This document shows, in pieces, positions 52,642-61,254 of a DNA stretch of 64,000 nt. Made by a program: the position numbers and the translations under genes. The stretch spans positions 178,784-242,783 of the forward strand of contig DATLFA010000010.1 in NCBI GenBank assembly GCA_035525225.1. The letters are read 5' to 3'. The notes beneath the pieces are model-generated. The model was not told where the DNA came from and searched no databases. It saw only the letters and a list, made by a program, of their open reading frames with translations. The DNA comes from DATLFA01 sp035525225. GTDB taxonomy: Bacteria; Actinomycetota; Acidimicrobiia; Acidimicrobiales; WLNW01. Every line of letters begins with the position of its first letter. The stretch's first letter is position 1.

Positions 52642-52790
52642 AAGTGCGCTCCTCGTTCTCGGCACCAACTCCCGGCACACATAGGCGGCCACTAATCCGC
52701 CTCTGTCCACGAGTCGGCTCGGATGTTTCGCCGCAACCTACGAACGACTTGTTACGTGCGCGTTTCCGGGTTGATACGAGGGCGTATCGT

Positions 52791-52809
52791 TTCGAAGATT
52801 CATCGAAAG
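52791..52809. promoter_or_regulatory. Putative TetR operator upstream of the ABC importer operon
   Basis: 19-bp inverted repeat TTTCGAA-N5-ATCGAAA followed by GGACGCG. The same element with only a few differences in the spacer occurs at 53701. It lies 150 bp upstream of the importer's start codon and just past the end of the TetR gene. Repetition of a long motif in front of two linked transcription units supports a common regulator. Confidence 0.6.
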
Positions 52810-52842
52810 GACGCGGCCCGAGCGGCCCTTCGGCGAGCGGAG

Positions 52843-53580
52843 TCAGCGAGCATCGAGTTCGTCTGCCTGGCGGCGCACTGCATCGAGGCGCCGGGTCGAT
52901 GTCAACAGCCCTCCGACGCTGAGATCGGCCACGAACACGCCCGCGGCGGCAGGTGTCCGCTGCCGGCTGGGCTCCAAGCGGTACCAATTCTGCACCGCTT
53001 CGTCGTTGGACATCACCGTCAGCGCGGTCAAGGTGGCGTCGACTTGTCGGAATGATCCGTCGAGCATGCCCTCGCGGACGATTCGAGCGATACGCCGGCG
53101 CAGCGACCGGCGCTCGGTCCAATAGTCGCCAAAGCGCTCGGGCTCACGCGCGGCGTAGCGATGGACTTCGTTTATGTCGAACGGCAGGCCGCACAATGCG
53201 ATCACATCGCCGCGAATGAAGCGATAGAGCCGCACGGCCGGCGCGCCGCCTGCCGCCTCGATCTGATCGATCAACTCGAGGGGGACGACGTTTGCGCGAG
53301 CGACAAGGGCGGCGAGGATCTCTTCCTTGCTGTGGAAGTAGTAGTAGAGCGAAGACTGGCGCAAACCGGCCTCGCCGGCGATGCGAGCCATCGACGTGTC
53401 ACCGATACCGAACTCGCCGAACAGTCGGACGGCAACAGCGAGAATCTCGTCGGTAGGGTCGCCGTCCGCGAGTCGCGGTTGTAGCCGAGGGCGACCGATG
53501 GCGCGCGGTGCCGCCGAGCCTCGGCTCTTCGCCGGCTGAGCCCGAGCGGCCGCCGGAAGAGCGGGGATATGGTGGCGCAT
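52843..53580 (-). CDS. TetR-family transcriptional regulator
   Basis: 245 residues. After a basic, Ala/Pro-rich lead of about 35 residues comes the HTH: TDEILAVAVRLFGEFGIGDTSMARIAGEAG and QSSLYYYFHSKEEIL (about 48-95). The C-terminal ligand domain is helical. ATG 53580 was chosen. Divergent from the DUF1989 operon; the shared 146-bp gap holds one of the two inverted repeats. Confidence 0.87.
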   Translation of the reverse strand: MRHHIPALPAAARAQPAKSRGSAAPRAIGRPRLQPRLADGDPTDEILAVAVRLFGEFGIGDTSMARIAGEAGLRQSSLYYYFHSKEEILAALVARANVVPLELIDQIEAAGGAPAVRLYRFIRGDVIALCGLPFDINEVHRYAAREPERFGDYWTERRSLRRRIARIVREGMLDGSFRQVDATLTALTVMSNDEAVQNWYRLEPSRQRTPAAAGVFVADLSVGGLLTSTRRLDAVRRQADELDAR

Positions 53581-53700
53581 CACGAGCGGCAGCGTACCCA
53601 CCGCACCTGGCGTGGTTATGGGTCGGCGTGTGTTTCCAGTCGATGAATTCGATGGGCGAGGGTTGCCATGCGGTGTCGTCGCGTGGAGACTGTCCGCTAG

Positions 53701-53719
53701 TTTCGAAGCTAGTTCGAAA
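53701..53719. promoter_or_regulatory. Putative TetR operator overlapping the start region of the DUF1989 operon
   Basis: 19-bp inverted repeat TTTCGAA-GCTAG-TTCGAAA, followed by GGACGCG just before the ATG at 53727. The right arm overlaps the AAAGGA ribosome-binding site, so protein bound here would block transcription or translation. Matches the element at 52791. Confidence 0.62.
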
Positions 53720-53726
53720 GGACGCG

Positions 53727-54569
53727 ATGGCGCCGGAGATCGAGCGGTCGGAGACCGCGACGCTCGAGCAAGCCCGTGAGCATGCCCGCGCGCAAGCGGG
53801 GCGTTCGGCACGGACGGGGCCTACCATGCCGCCCTCCGCCGCGATCAGCCTCCCGTCCGGCGTCGACAGCCAGATGGTTTTCTGGGATGAGACCGTCGAT
53901 GTGGGCGGCTACAGCGGCCTGCGGGTTCCGCGCGGCTCGTATCTGCGCATCGCAGATCTGGCCGGCGACGCGTGCGTCAGCCTCGTCGTCTACAACGCAT
54001 GGCAGCCGAGTGAGCGACTGAATGTGGCCGACACGGTCAAGGTGCAATGGCAGGCGTATCTCGGTGAAGGTGCGCTGTTGTTGTCCGATATGGGCCGTGC
54101 GCTGATGACCATCGTCGAGGACAGCAGCGGCCGTCACGACGCCTTGTGTGGCGCGACTACGCGGGTCGCCAACGAACGACGCTATGGGCATGGCGCCGTG
54201 CACGGCCCGAGCCCGGCTACGCGCGAGCTGTTGACGCTCGCGGCGGCGAAGCACGGGCTCGACCGACGCGATCTGCCCCCGTGCATCAACCTCTTCAAGA
54301 GCGTGCGGGTGCGAGACGATGGCTCCCTGGTCTTCGACGGTGCGTCGACCGGTGCGACGTTCGTGCAGTTACGGGCCGACCTCGATGTGATCGTGCTGAT
54401 GGCGAGCGCACCGCATCCGTTGGACGCACGTCCAGGCTACGCGGGCTCCATCACCCGGCTCACCGCGTGGGGCTCGCAACCGCGTGACCCGATGATGGAC
54501 GCGACGACGCCGGAGCGCCGGCGTGCGTACGAGAACACCGCGCAGTACGTCGAGATCTGGTCGAGATGA
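53727..54569 (+). CDS. DUF1989 protein, urea-amidolyase-associated protein 1 type (carboxyguanidine deiminase subunit-like)
   Basis: 280 residues of the DUF1989 family. The core has GDACVSLVVYNAWQPSERLN, DALCGATTR and PPCINLFKSVRV. DUF1989 pairs next to urea/guanidine carboxylases are known as carboxyguanidine deiminase, which hydrolyses carboxyguanidine to allophanate. A Cys in the ALCG segment and a conserved His/Glu pattern fit a metal- or thiol-based hydrolase. Overlaps the second DUF1989 gene by ATGA. Confidence 0.86.
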   Translation: MAPEIERSETATLEQAREHARAQAGRSARTGPTMPPSAAISLPSGVDSQMVFWDETVDVGGYSGLRVPRGSYLRIADLAGDACVSLVVYNAWQPSERLNVADTVKVQWQAYLGEGALLLSDMGRALMTIVEDSSGRHDALCGATTRVANERRYGHGAVHGPSPATRELLTLAAAKHGLDRRDLPPCINLFKSVRVRDDGSLVFDGASTGATFVQLRADLDVIVLMASAPHPLDARPGYAGSITRLTAWGSQPRDPMMDATTPERRRAYENTAQYVEIWSR

Positions 54570-55171
54570 TCCTGCACGACGAGATCGTCGAAGCGCGCGC
54601 TGCGTGGGCACGCCCGATGAGGGCGAGCGAGCTGCTGACGATCGTCGATGTCGGTGGCAACCAGGCGGTCGACTTCCTCGTCTACAACACCCACGACACG
54701 AGCGAGCGCTACTCCGCGCCGGACACGATCGTCGCGCAGGGCAATATCTTCTTGGTGACCGGCTCGCAGTTGGTGTCGAGCGACGGCAACCCGATGATGA
54801 CGATCGTCGATACCAACTGCCCGCGGCATGACACGATCGGCGGCGCGTGTAGTCGGGAGTCGAACTCGCTGCGTTACGGCCACCACACTGCACACCAGCA
54901 CGCTTGCGTCGACAATTTCTTGACCATGGGTGCGCGCTACGGCCTCGGCAAGCGCGATCTTGTTTCGAACATCAACTGGTTCATGAACGTACCGGTTGGC
55001 GGCGATGGCACGCTCGGCATCGTGGACGGGCTCTCGGCTCCGGGCCTGCGCGTGGAGCTGCGAGCCGAGATGGATGTGATCGTGCTGATCTCCAACTGTC
55101 CGCAGATCAACAATCCGTGCAACGGCTTCGACCCGACGCCGATACGAGCCATTGTCGCGGCGGCTGGCTGA
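54566..55171 (+). CDS. DUF1989 protein, urea-amidolyase-associated protein 2 type
   Basis: 201 residues. GGNQAVDFLVYNTHDTSERYS, SNINWFMNVPV and CSRESNSLRYG are the typical DUF1989 landmarks, and it pairs with the first subunit (separate genes, coupled by ATGA). It should form the second subunit of the heteromeric deiminase. 3 bp before the carboxyltransferase gene. Confidence 0.87.
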   Translation: MILHDEIVEARAAWARPMRASELLTIVDVGGNQAVDFLVYNTHDTSERYSAPDTIVAQGNIFLVTGSQLVSSDGNPMMTIVDTNCPRHDTIGGACSRESNSLRYGHHTAHQHACVDNFLTMGARYGLGKRDLVSNINWFMNVPVGGDGTLGIVDGLSAPGLRVELRAEMDVIVLISNCPQINNPCNGFDPTPIRAIVAAAG

Positions 55172-55174
55172 TCC

Positions 55175-57178
55175 ATGGAGGTACTCGACGGAGGGCCGTT
55201 GACCACGGTGCAGGATCTACCTGGTCGCGTTGGCTATTGGAACGTCGGCGTGCCGCCCAACGGTCCGATGGACGACCTGTCGCATCGGCTGGCAAATCGT
55301 ATGGTCGGCAACGACGCCGGCGCGGCAGCGCTCGAGTTGACCGGAAGCGGTCCGACGCTGCGTTTCACGGAGCGAGCGGTCATTGCGCTCGGGGGTGCGG
55401 AGATGCCGGTGCGAATCGACGGCCGGTCCGTCATTGCACGCGGTCCGCTCGACATTTCGCGCGGCACGATCGTAGAGATCGGTGCCATTGCCGGCGCAGG
55501 GCTACGCACCTACCTTGCGATACGCGGAGGCATCGATGTCGAGCCGTACCTCGGTAGCCGCTCGACCTTCACCCTCGGCGGCTTTGGCGGCTACGACGGA
55601 CGCGCGTTGCAGGCCGGCGATGTCGTGCCGCTCGGTGATCCGTCGCGGTGCAGCGACCGGCCCGCGTCGCTCGCGGCCGGTCTGACGCCAGCGCTGGCCC
55701 ACTATTGGGAGCTCGGTGTGCTGGTCGGTCCCCACGCCGCACCCGACTACCTCACGATGAAGGGCCTCGGCGAGTTCCTGCGGGCCACATGGACGGTGCA
55801 CTTCAATTCGGCGCGAACCGGCGTACGCCTCGTCGGCCCCAAGCCGCTCTGGGCGCGAGCCAGTGGGGGCGAAGCCGGCCTGCACCCTTCCAACATCCAC
55901 GACACCGGCTACGCCATCGGCTCTGTCGACATCACGGGTGACACGCCCGTCGTCCTCGGGCCCGACGGGCCGAGCTTGGGTGGCTTCGTGTGCCCCGCCG
56001 TCGTCGTCGCGACCGAACGATGGAAGCTCGGGCAATTGCGTCCCGGCGATCGTGTTCGGCTCGTGCCCATCTCTGACGCGGCCGCCGAATCGCGCAACGC
56101 GCAACAGACGCGATGGGTCGCTCGGGCAACCGCACCGATCGAACCGTTGGCAAGGCCATCGTGGAACACCCCGCCCCGACCGGCCGCCGAGCTCGGCGAC
56201 GCGGTGCTGGCGCGACGTGTCGCCGATGTAGAAGCAGACCACCCCGGCGTCACGTATCGCCGTGCCGGCGACCGATTCGTGCTTGTCGAGTATGGCCCGA
56301 TGATGCTCGATCTCGAGTTGCGAGCGCGGGTCCACGCACTCGAGCAGTGGGTCGTCGCAAATCTCGATGGCGTCGTCGACGCGACTGCAGGTGTCCGTTC
56401 GCTGCTCGTGCAGGTCGACGGCCACACCCGAGGAGTGGCCAGTGCACTCAGCGCCTTGCAGCGCGCCGAAGACGAGCTCGGCGATGTACGAGGCATGGAG
56501 TTCCCCTCACGCGTGATGCATCTGCCGCTGTCGTGGGACGACCCGGCGACGCGCACTGCCATCGACCGCTACGTGCACGGGGTACGCGCCGACGCGCCCT
56601 GGTGCCCATGGAACATCGAGTTCATCCGGCGCATCAATGGCCTCTCATCGGTCGACGACGTGCACGACACGCTCTTCTCCGCGCGTTACCTCGTGCTCGG
56701 GCTCGGCGATGTGTATCTGGGTGCACCCGTCGCCACGCCGCTCGATCCTCGGCATCGCCTCGTCACGACCAAGTACAACCCGGCGCGCACGTGGACACCG
56801 GAGAACGCGGTGGGCATCGGTGGTGCGTACCTGTGCATCTACGGAATGGAGGGCCCGGGCGGGTACCAACTGGTCGGGCGCACGGTGCAGGTGTGGAACC
56901 GCGATCGCCGCGGTCCACACTTCGAACAGCCGTGGTTGCTGCGAAACTTCGACCAGATCCAATTTCATCCGGTCGAGGCGGCGGAACTCATGGACCAACG
57001 CGACGCGCAGTCGCGAGGAGAACTCGCGATCAGAAGCGAGCCGACGTTGTTCCGCCTGTCAGAGCAGCGCAGGTTCCTACGCGATCATGCCCACGACATC
57101 GCCGCATTCAAGTCGAGGCAGCAAGCTGCGTTCGACGAGGAGCGGCGCGCATGGGCGGCGGCCGGTGAGGTCGCATGA
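55175..57178 (+). CDS. Carboxyltransferase half of urea/guanidine carboxylase (KipA-KipI type fusion)
   Basis: 667 residues. CT_A_B domain (about 1-300: GRVGYWNVGVPPNGPMDD, PSNIHDTGYAIGSVDITGD) followed by CT_C_D (about 355-570: FVLVEYGPMMLDLELRARVHAL). The C-terminus (FDEERRAWAAAGEV) is where a biotin-carrier domain begins in full-length urea carboxylase, yet it stops there. The ATP-grasp biotin carboxylase half is also absent. It would therefore need partner subunits encoded elsewhere. ATGA coupled to the amidase gene. Confidence 0.88.
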   Translation: MEVLDGGPLTTVQDLPGRVGYWNVGVPPNGPMDDLSHRLANRMVGNDAGAAALELTGSGPTLRFTERAVIALGGAEMPVRIDGRSVIARGPLDISRGTIVEIGAIAGAGLRTYLAIRGGIDVEPYLGSRSTFTLGGFGGYDGRALQAGDVVPLGDPSRCSDRPASLAAGLTPALAHYWELGVLVGPHAAPDYLTMKGLGEFLRATWTVHFNSARTGVRLVGPKPLWARASGGEAGLHPSNIHDTGYAIGSVDITGDTPVVLGPDGPSLGGFVCPAVVVATERWKLGQLRPGDRVRLVPISDAAAESRNAQQTRWVARATAPIEPLARPSWNTPPRPAAELGDAVLARRVADVEADHPGVTYRRAGDRFVLVEYGPMMLDLELRARVHALEQWVVANLDGVVDATAGVRSLLVQVDGHTRGVASALSALQRAEDELGDVRGMEFPSRVMHLPLSWDDPATRTAIDRYVHGVRADAPWCPWNIEFIRRINGLSSVDDVHDTLFSARYLVLGLGDVYLGAPVATPLDPRHRLVTTKYNPARTWTPENAVGIGGAYLCIYGMEGPGGYQLVGRTVQVWNRDRRGPHFEQPWLLRNFDQIQFHPVEAAELMDQRDAQSRGELAIRSEPTLFRLSEQRRFLRDHAHDIAAFKSRQQAAFDEERRAWAAAGEVA

Positions 57179-58497
57179 GCGGCACGCGGCCCACCGAGGC
57201 GGTCGAACGGTCGATCGCGGCGATCGCCGCCGACGCCAGCAGCGGCGTCTGGATCTCGCTCGTCGAACGCCAGGTTGCGCTCGAGGCCGCTCTCGCGGTC
57301 GAAGCCCGACTGTCCGCGGGCGAAAGCCTGCCTCTCGCGGGGCTCACGTTTGCGGTGAAGGACAACATCGACGTGGCCGGCTTGGCCACCACGGCCGCGT
57401 GCCCGGCATTCGGTCGCATCGCGTCGATCGACGCGCCGGTGGTCAGCGCGCTGCGCGCGGCCGGCGCCGTCGTGATGGGCAAGACGAACATGGACCAGTT
57501 CGCCACCGGCCTCGTCGGGACGCGATCGCCGTACGGCATCTGCCCGAACGCTCATTGGCCGGGCCTCGTGGCCGGTGGGTCGAGCGCAGGGTCGGCGGTC
57601 GCGGTCGCACGCAGACTGGTCGATTTCGCGCTCGGCACCGACACCGCCGGATCGGGGCGGGTGCCGGCAGCCTGCAACGGGATCGTCGGTCTCAAACCGA
57701 CGCGCGGACGACTGAGCAACCACGGTGTCATCCCCGCGTGCCGTTCGCTCGATTGCGTGTCGTTGCTGGCGCGCGACATCGATCTCGCCGCGCTGGCGAC
57801 GGCTATCGCGTCGCGGAGTGCGCCTGACCCGAACGACCCGTGGAGCCGCGAAGCGCCCGCGGGAGACGTGTCACCAGTGTCGCGGGTAGGTGTGCCGTTG
57901 CCGCATCAACTCCACTTCGACGGGGACCCCGGCGCGGCGACGCGGTTCTCGAGCGCGGTCGACGAGCTGGCGGCAGTAGGCATGGAGGTGTGCCCGTTCG
58001 ACATTGCTCCGATGCTCGAGGCCACTCGACTGCTCTACGGCGGAGCATTCGTCGCCGAACGCTACGAGGCTGTGGGCGCATTCGTGAGCGCTCATCGTGA
58101 CGAGGTCGATCCAGTGGTAGGCAAGATCATCAGCGATGCCGCGCCGATCCCCGCTTGGCGGGTGTTCCGCGATCGCACAGAGCTAGAACGGTTGCGGCGA
58201 CTTGTCGATGTGGCGCTCCGCGAAGTCGACGCGGTGATCGTCCCGAGCGTGCCGCGGGTACCTCGCGTGGCCGAAGTGGCCGAAAGCCCATTCGCCGTCA
58301 ACGAGAAGCTCGGCACCTATACCAACTTCGTCAACCTGCTCGATCTCTGCGCGCTGACGGTGCCGACCGAAGTTGCCACACCCGATCGCCCACCGTTCAG
58401 TGTCACGTTCGTCGCTCCGGCCTGGCATGACTCGGCACTGGTCAGCCTCGGTCAGTTGCTGCATCTCGATAGGCGCGCCACCCACCGAAGCGCGTGA
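57175..58497 (+). CDS. Allophanate hydrolase, amidase domain only
   Basis: 440 residues, amidase-signature family. Catalytic Lys in FAVKDNIDV (near 60), Ser in AGGSSAGSAVA (near 138) and nucleophilic Ser in DTAGSGRVPA (near 162). The N-terminus and the sequence GLKPTRGRLSNHGVIPACRSLDCVS are allophanate hydrolase-like (AtzF). The family usually has a fused C-terminal domain of about 150 residues; here it ends without it and that domain lies on the opposite strand. Converts allophanate to N-carboxycarbamate and ammonia. Confidence 0.88.
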   Translation: MSGTRPTEAVERSIAAIAADASSGVWISLVERQVALEAALAVEARLSAGESLPLAGLTFAVKDNIDVAGLATTAACPAFGRIASIDAPVVSALRAAGAVVMGKTNMDQFATGLVGTRSPYGICPNAHWPGLVAGGSSAGSAVAVARRLVDFALGTDTAGSGRVPAACNGIVGLKPTRGRLSNHGVIPACRSLDCVSLLARDIDLAALATAIASRSAPDPNDPWSREAPAGDVSPVSRVGVPLPHQLHFDGDPGAATRFSSAVDELAAVGMEVCPFDIAPMLEATRLLYGGAFVAERYEAVGAFVSAHRDEVDPVVGKIISDAAPIPAWRVFRDRTELERLRRLVDVALREVDAVIVPSVPRVPRVAEVAESPFAVNEKLGTYTNFVNLLDLCALTVPTEVATPDRPPFSVTFVAPAWHDSALVSLGQLLHLDRRATHRSA

Positions 58498-58852
58498 TGT
58501 CGGCGGCGCCCTCGAGCGCGATGGGTTCGCAGAGGAAACCCGACACCTCGCGGCCATCGGCCAGCTGCACCTGGCCGATGCACATCGGGGCAGGAACCTG
58601 CGCCACGAAGTCGCCGAACGCGGCGGCATCGAGTTCCCACACCTCGACATCGATCGCGGCTCCGCGCGGATCATCGGCGTCGACGCGCATCAGGCCGGGC
58701 TTAGGAGGAACGGTCGCGAGCGCGAAGAGGCGGTAACACGATGCGGTCCGAGTCACCGTGATCAGTCGGGCCGCGCGCTCGGTCAACTGATGGTTCAGCG
58801 GCTGGCCGTGCAGGTGGGCACCGACGACGGCGATGGGGATGGAGTCGGCCAC
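58442..58852 (-). CDS. Detached allophanate hydrolase C-terminal domain
   Basis: 136 residues, GTG start. PLNHQLTERAARLITVTRTASCYRLFAL, IDVEVWELDAAAFGDFVAQVPAPM and EVSGFLCEP match the C-terminal (decarboxylase) domain of allophanate hydrolase, normally fused behind the amidase. It is convergent with the amidase gene and overlaps its last 56 bases. It may act in trans on N-carboxycarbamate. Its expression must come from its own minus-strand promoter in the gap before the pilus genes. Confidence 0.85.
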   Translation of the reverse strand: MADSIPIAVVGAHLHGQPLNHQLTERAARLITVTRTASCYRLFALATVPPKPGLMRVDADDPRGAAIDVEVWELDAAAFGDFVAQVPAPMCIGQVQLADGREVSGFLCEPIALEGAADITRFGGWRAYRDAATDRG

Positions 58853-59062
58853 CGGGCCATCTTGGCGCGTGACTCGATGTGCGGCCAGGGGCGGTAGCAC
58901 CGGAACACGTCAGATCCACCGATATGCGGCTCAAGCGCGGGGCTGCGAATGTCGATACGACACCGAGGCACCCAGCGCCCGTGGATACAGAATTGTTGAA
59001 ATCGCGTTGCCGGCGTCCCTGCCGCCGAGCGGTCGCGCGGTGCGAGTGGAGTGGGAGTTTTG

Positions 59063-59704
59063 GTGGATCCTAGGCGGCGACAGCGTTTCGGCTCGCGTTC
59101 ACCGCTTTTCGTTGGCCGGTCACGATCACGGCTGTCGCGGGGCGTCGTGATGATCGAGACGGTCCTCATCCTGCCGTTCCTCGTCACGCTGATGGTCGGC
59201 ATTCTCGAGTTCGGCATTGCGTGGCGGGATTCGATTGCGGTGTCAACGGCGCTGCGGCAGACCGGGCGAACGGCTGCCAGCCAAGGCGCGAGCGGTTCGT
59301 CCGACTACTACGCGCTGCAGGCACTGAATGCGGGACTCGCGGGTATCCCGTCCGATGCGATCCGGCGCATCGTCGTGTACAACGCGACGACGAACTCGGC
59401 ACCGGATCCCACGTGCCTGTCGATGACCGCGCCCGGTGGCCAGACTGGTACCAGAGCCTGCAACGTGTACGACGCGTCGGCGTTCATCATGTCGTCGACC
59501 GCGTTTTCGTCGACCGCAACAGGCTCGTGTCCGGCCGACGCCGTCGACCGCTGGTTCTGCCCGCTGACCCGACGCGTCATCCAGGCGTCGGGTTCCGATG
59601 CTGTTGGCGTCTATGTCGAAATTCGTCACGACTTCGCCAGCAGGATCTTCGGCACCGGTTTGACGATCCGTGACAAGTACATCGTGCGCCTGGAGCCACT
59701 GTGA
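59063..59704 (+). CDS. TadE-family pilus/secretion protein
   Basis: 213 residues. TadE signature SRGVVMIETVLILPFLVTLMVGI at residues about 28-55 is a single membrane helix after a short basic lead; the rest is extracytoplasmic. GTG 59063 has GGGAG before it; an upstream GTG (59051) is less likely. Part of a Flp/Tad-like pair with the next gene; the usual ATPase and prepilin genes are not in the window. Confidence 0.78.
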   Translation: MDPRRRQRFGSRSPLFVGRSRSRLSRGVVMIETVLILPFLVTLMVGILEFGIAWRDSIAVSTALRQTGRTAASQGASGSSDYYALQALNAGLAGIPSDAIRRIVVYNATTNSAPDPTCLSMTAPGGQTGTRACNVYDASAFIMSSTAFSSTATGSCPADAVDRWFCPLTRRVIQASGSDAVGVYVEIRHDFASRIFGTGLTIRDKYIVRLEPL

Positions 59705-61212
59705 ACCGCCGGGGCAGTGCGGCATCTCGGCCCCGCCGCTCGCGCGGTCAACGCGGCTACGCGCTGTGGATGTCGGCGTTCACGATGACCGTGTTGCTGA
59801 CCGCATCGGCGTTCGCCGTCGACCTGGGCGGCTTGTACGCCCGCGCGTCGCGGATTCAGCGCGCGGCCGACGCCGCGGCCATGGCCGGCGTCGTCTGGAT
59901 GCCGGGAGACTTGGCCCGTGCCACCACCGAAGCGCTCGACATCGCGGCCAAGAATGGCTTCACCACGGGTGTGACCGTCGCTCCCGTACCGGGCAATTCG
60001 TATCGCCTCAAGGTCACGATTCTCGACTCGAACGTTCCACGGTTCTTCTCTGTGATGCTCTCGTCGACGCCGGCGTCGATCACGAGGACGTCGACGGCCG
60101 AGTTCTTACCCACCGTGCCTCTCGGCAGCCCCGAGAACCGTCTCGGCAACGACCCTGCAGCTGTACCACCGTACGTCGCGAATCTGTGGGCATCGATTTC
60201 GGGTCCCTACACGGACCTCAACAACGGTGACGCATTCGCGACCAAGTGTGGTGCGGGCTCCTCGGGTACAGGGTGTACGCAGTCGAACACCCAGTACAGA
60301 TCGTCCGGGTACAAGTACGCGGTCGACGTACCGGCCGACGCCATCGGCCGGACCCTCACCGTGGCGGTCTACGACGCGGGCAACTATCCCCGGGCCGACT
60401 ACGCAAACGTCGAAACAGCCGACAACGGTTCGGTGAACACCAGCTTCGAGATGTTCGACATCAACCCCCAGCAGACCGACATCGCAGGGGATTTCGCTGC
60501 ATCTCGGAGCCTCCAGGGAGTCTGCACCTCGACGCCCGGCAAGTTCGTCGTGCTCAACAACACGAGTTCGGCCACCTACAAGAACAAATGGGTGGACCTC
60601 TGTACCGTGACCGTCACCAAGGCCGGCACTTATCACATACAGGTCAAGAGCAGCGCCATCGTCAACATGGACGGCGTGTCGGTCGCCGACTCGGGCAACG
60701 GGTGGAATCAGTTCTCGCTGAAGGCAACGGTTTCCGGCGTCGGTGTGACCCCGTCGCTGTACGGCGTCGGCGACCTCTCACTGTTCAACAACCTGCCCGG
60801 CGTGAGCGGTGACATCATCGCGAACTTCTATTTCGCCGAAGTCGATCCGATCTACGCAGGCAAGACACTCACCGCACAACTCTTCGATCCAGGCGACGGT
60901 GCGTCGGGCGACTACTACGTGAACGTGATCATGCCGGGCGGGGCGACGACGGGGTGCTCGTACGGCGTGCTCGGAGGAACGAAGACCACGATCTCACCGT
61001 GTCGCGTCCAGACGCGGAGCTCATCGGGCAACACCTACAACGGCAAGTGGCTCCAAATCGACGTTGCGTTGCCGACTGCGTACACGTGCAGCACCGACTG
61101 CTGGTGGAAGGTGTCCTACGAATTCCTCAACGTGGCCGTTGGCTCGTCGCCCAACGACCGCACCGTATGGAGTGTGCAGCTGAGTGGGCACCCCATCCAC
61201 ATCGTCGAATAG
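59701..61212 (+). CDS. TadG-like Flp pilus-assembly protein with large extracellular region
   Basis: 503 residues. N-terminal TadG element: RGYALWMSAFTMTVLLTASAFAVDLGGLY, then RIQRAADAAAMAG. The remaining 430 residues are extracellular, Ser/Thr/Asn-rich, with several Cys pairs (for example TKCGAGSSGTGCTQ), suggesting disulfide-stabilised beta structure. GTG start overlaps the TadE stop (GTGA). Confidence 0.78.
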   Translation: MNRRGSAASRPRRSRGQRGYALWMSAFTMTVLLTASAFAVDLGGLYARASRIQRAADAAAMAGVVWMPGDLARATTEALDIAAKNGFTTGVTVAPVPGNSYRLKVTILDSNVPRFFSVMLSSTPASITRTSTAEFLPTVPLGSPENRLGNDPAAVPPYVANLWASISGPYTDLNNGDAFATKCGAGSSGTGCTQSNTQYRSSGYKYAVDVPADAIGRTLTVAVYDAGNYPRADYANVETADNGSVNTSFEMFDINPQQTDIAGDFAASRSLQGVCTSTPGKFVVLNNTSSATYKNKWVDLCTVTVTKAGTYHIQVKSSAIVNMDGVSVADSGNGWNQFSLKATVSGVGVTPSLYGVGDLSLFNNLPGVSGDIIANFYFAEVDPIYAGKTLTAQLFDPGDGASGDYYVNVIMPGGATTGCSYGVLGGTKTTISPCRVQTRSSSGNTYNGKWLQIDVALPTAYTCSTDCWWKVSYEFLNVAVGSSPNDRTVWSVQLSGHPIHIVE

Positions 61213-61254
61213 AGCTATACGGGCAGCCTGCGGCCTACGGGTTGACCGCGCTCG

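Noticed and set aside
53581..53726. A guanidine riboswitch in front of the DUF1989 operon
   Set aside because: I could not match the conserved guanidine-I core, and the gap is occupied by the inverted repeat right up to the start codon. A covariance-model search would decide.
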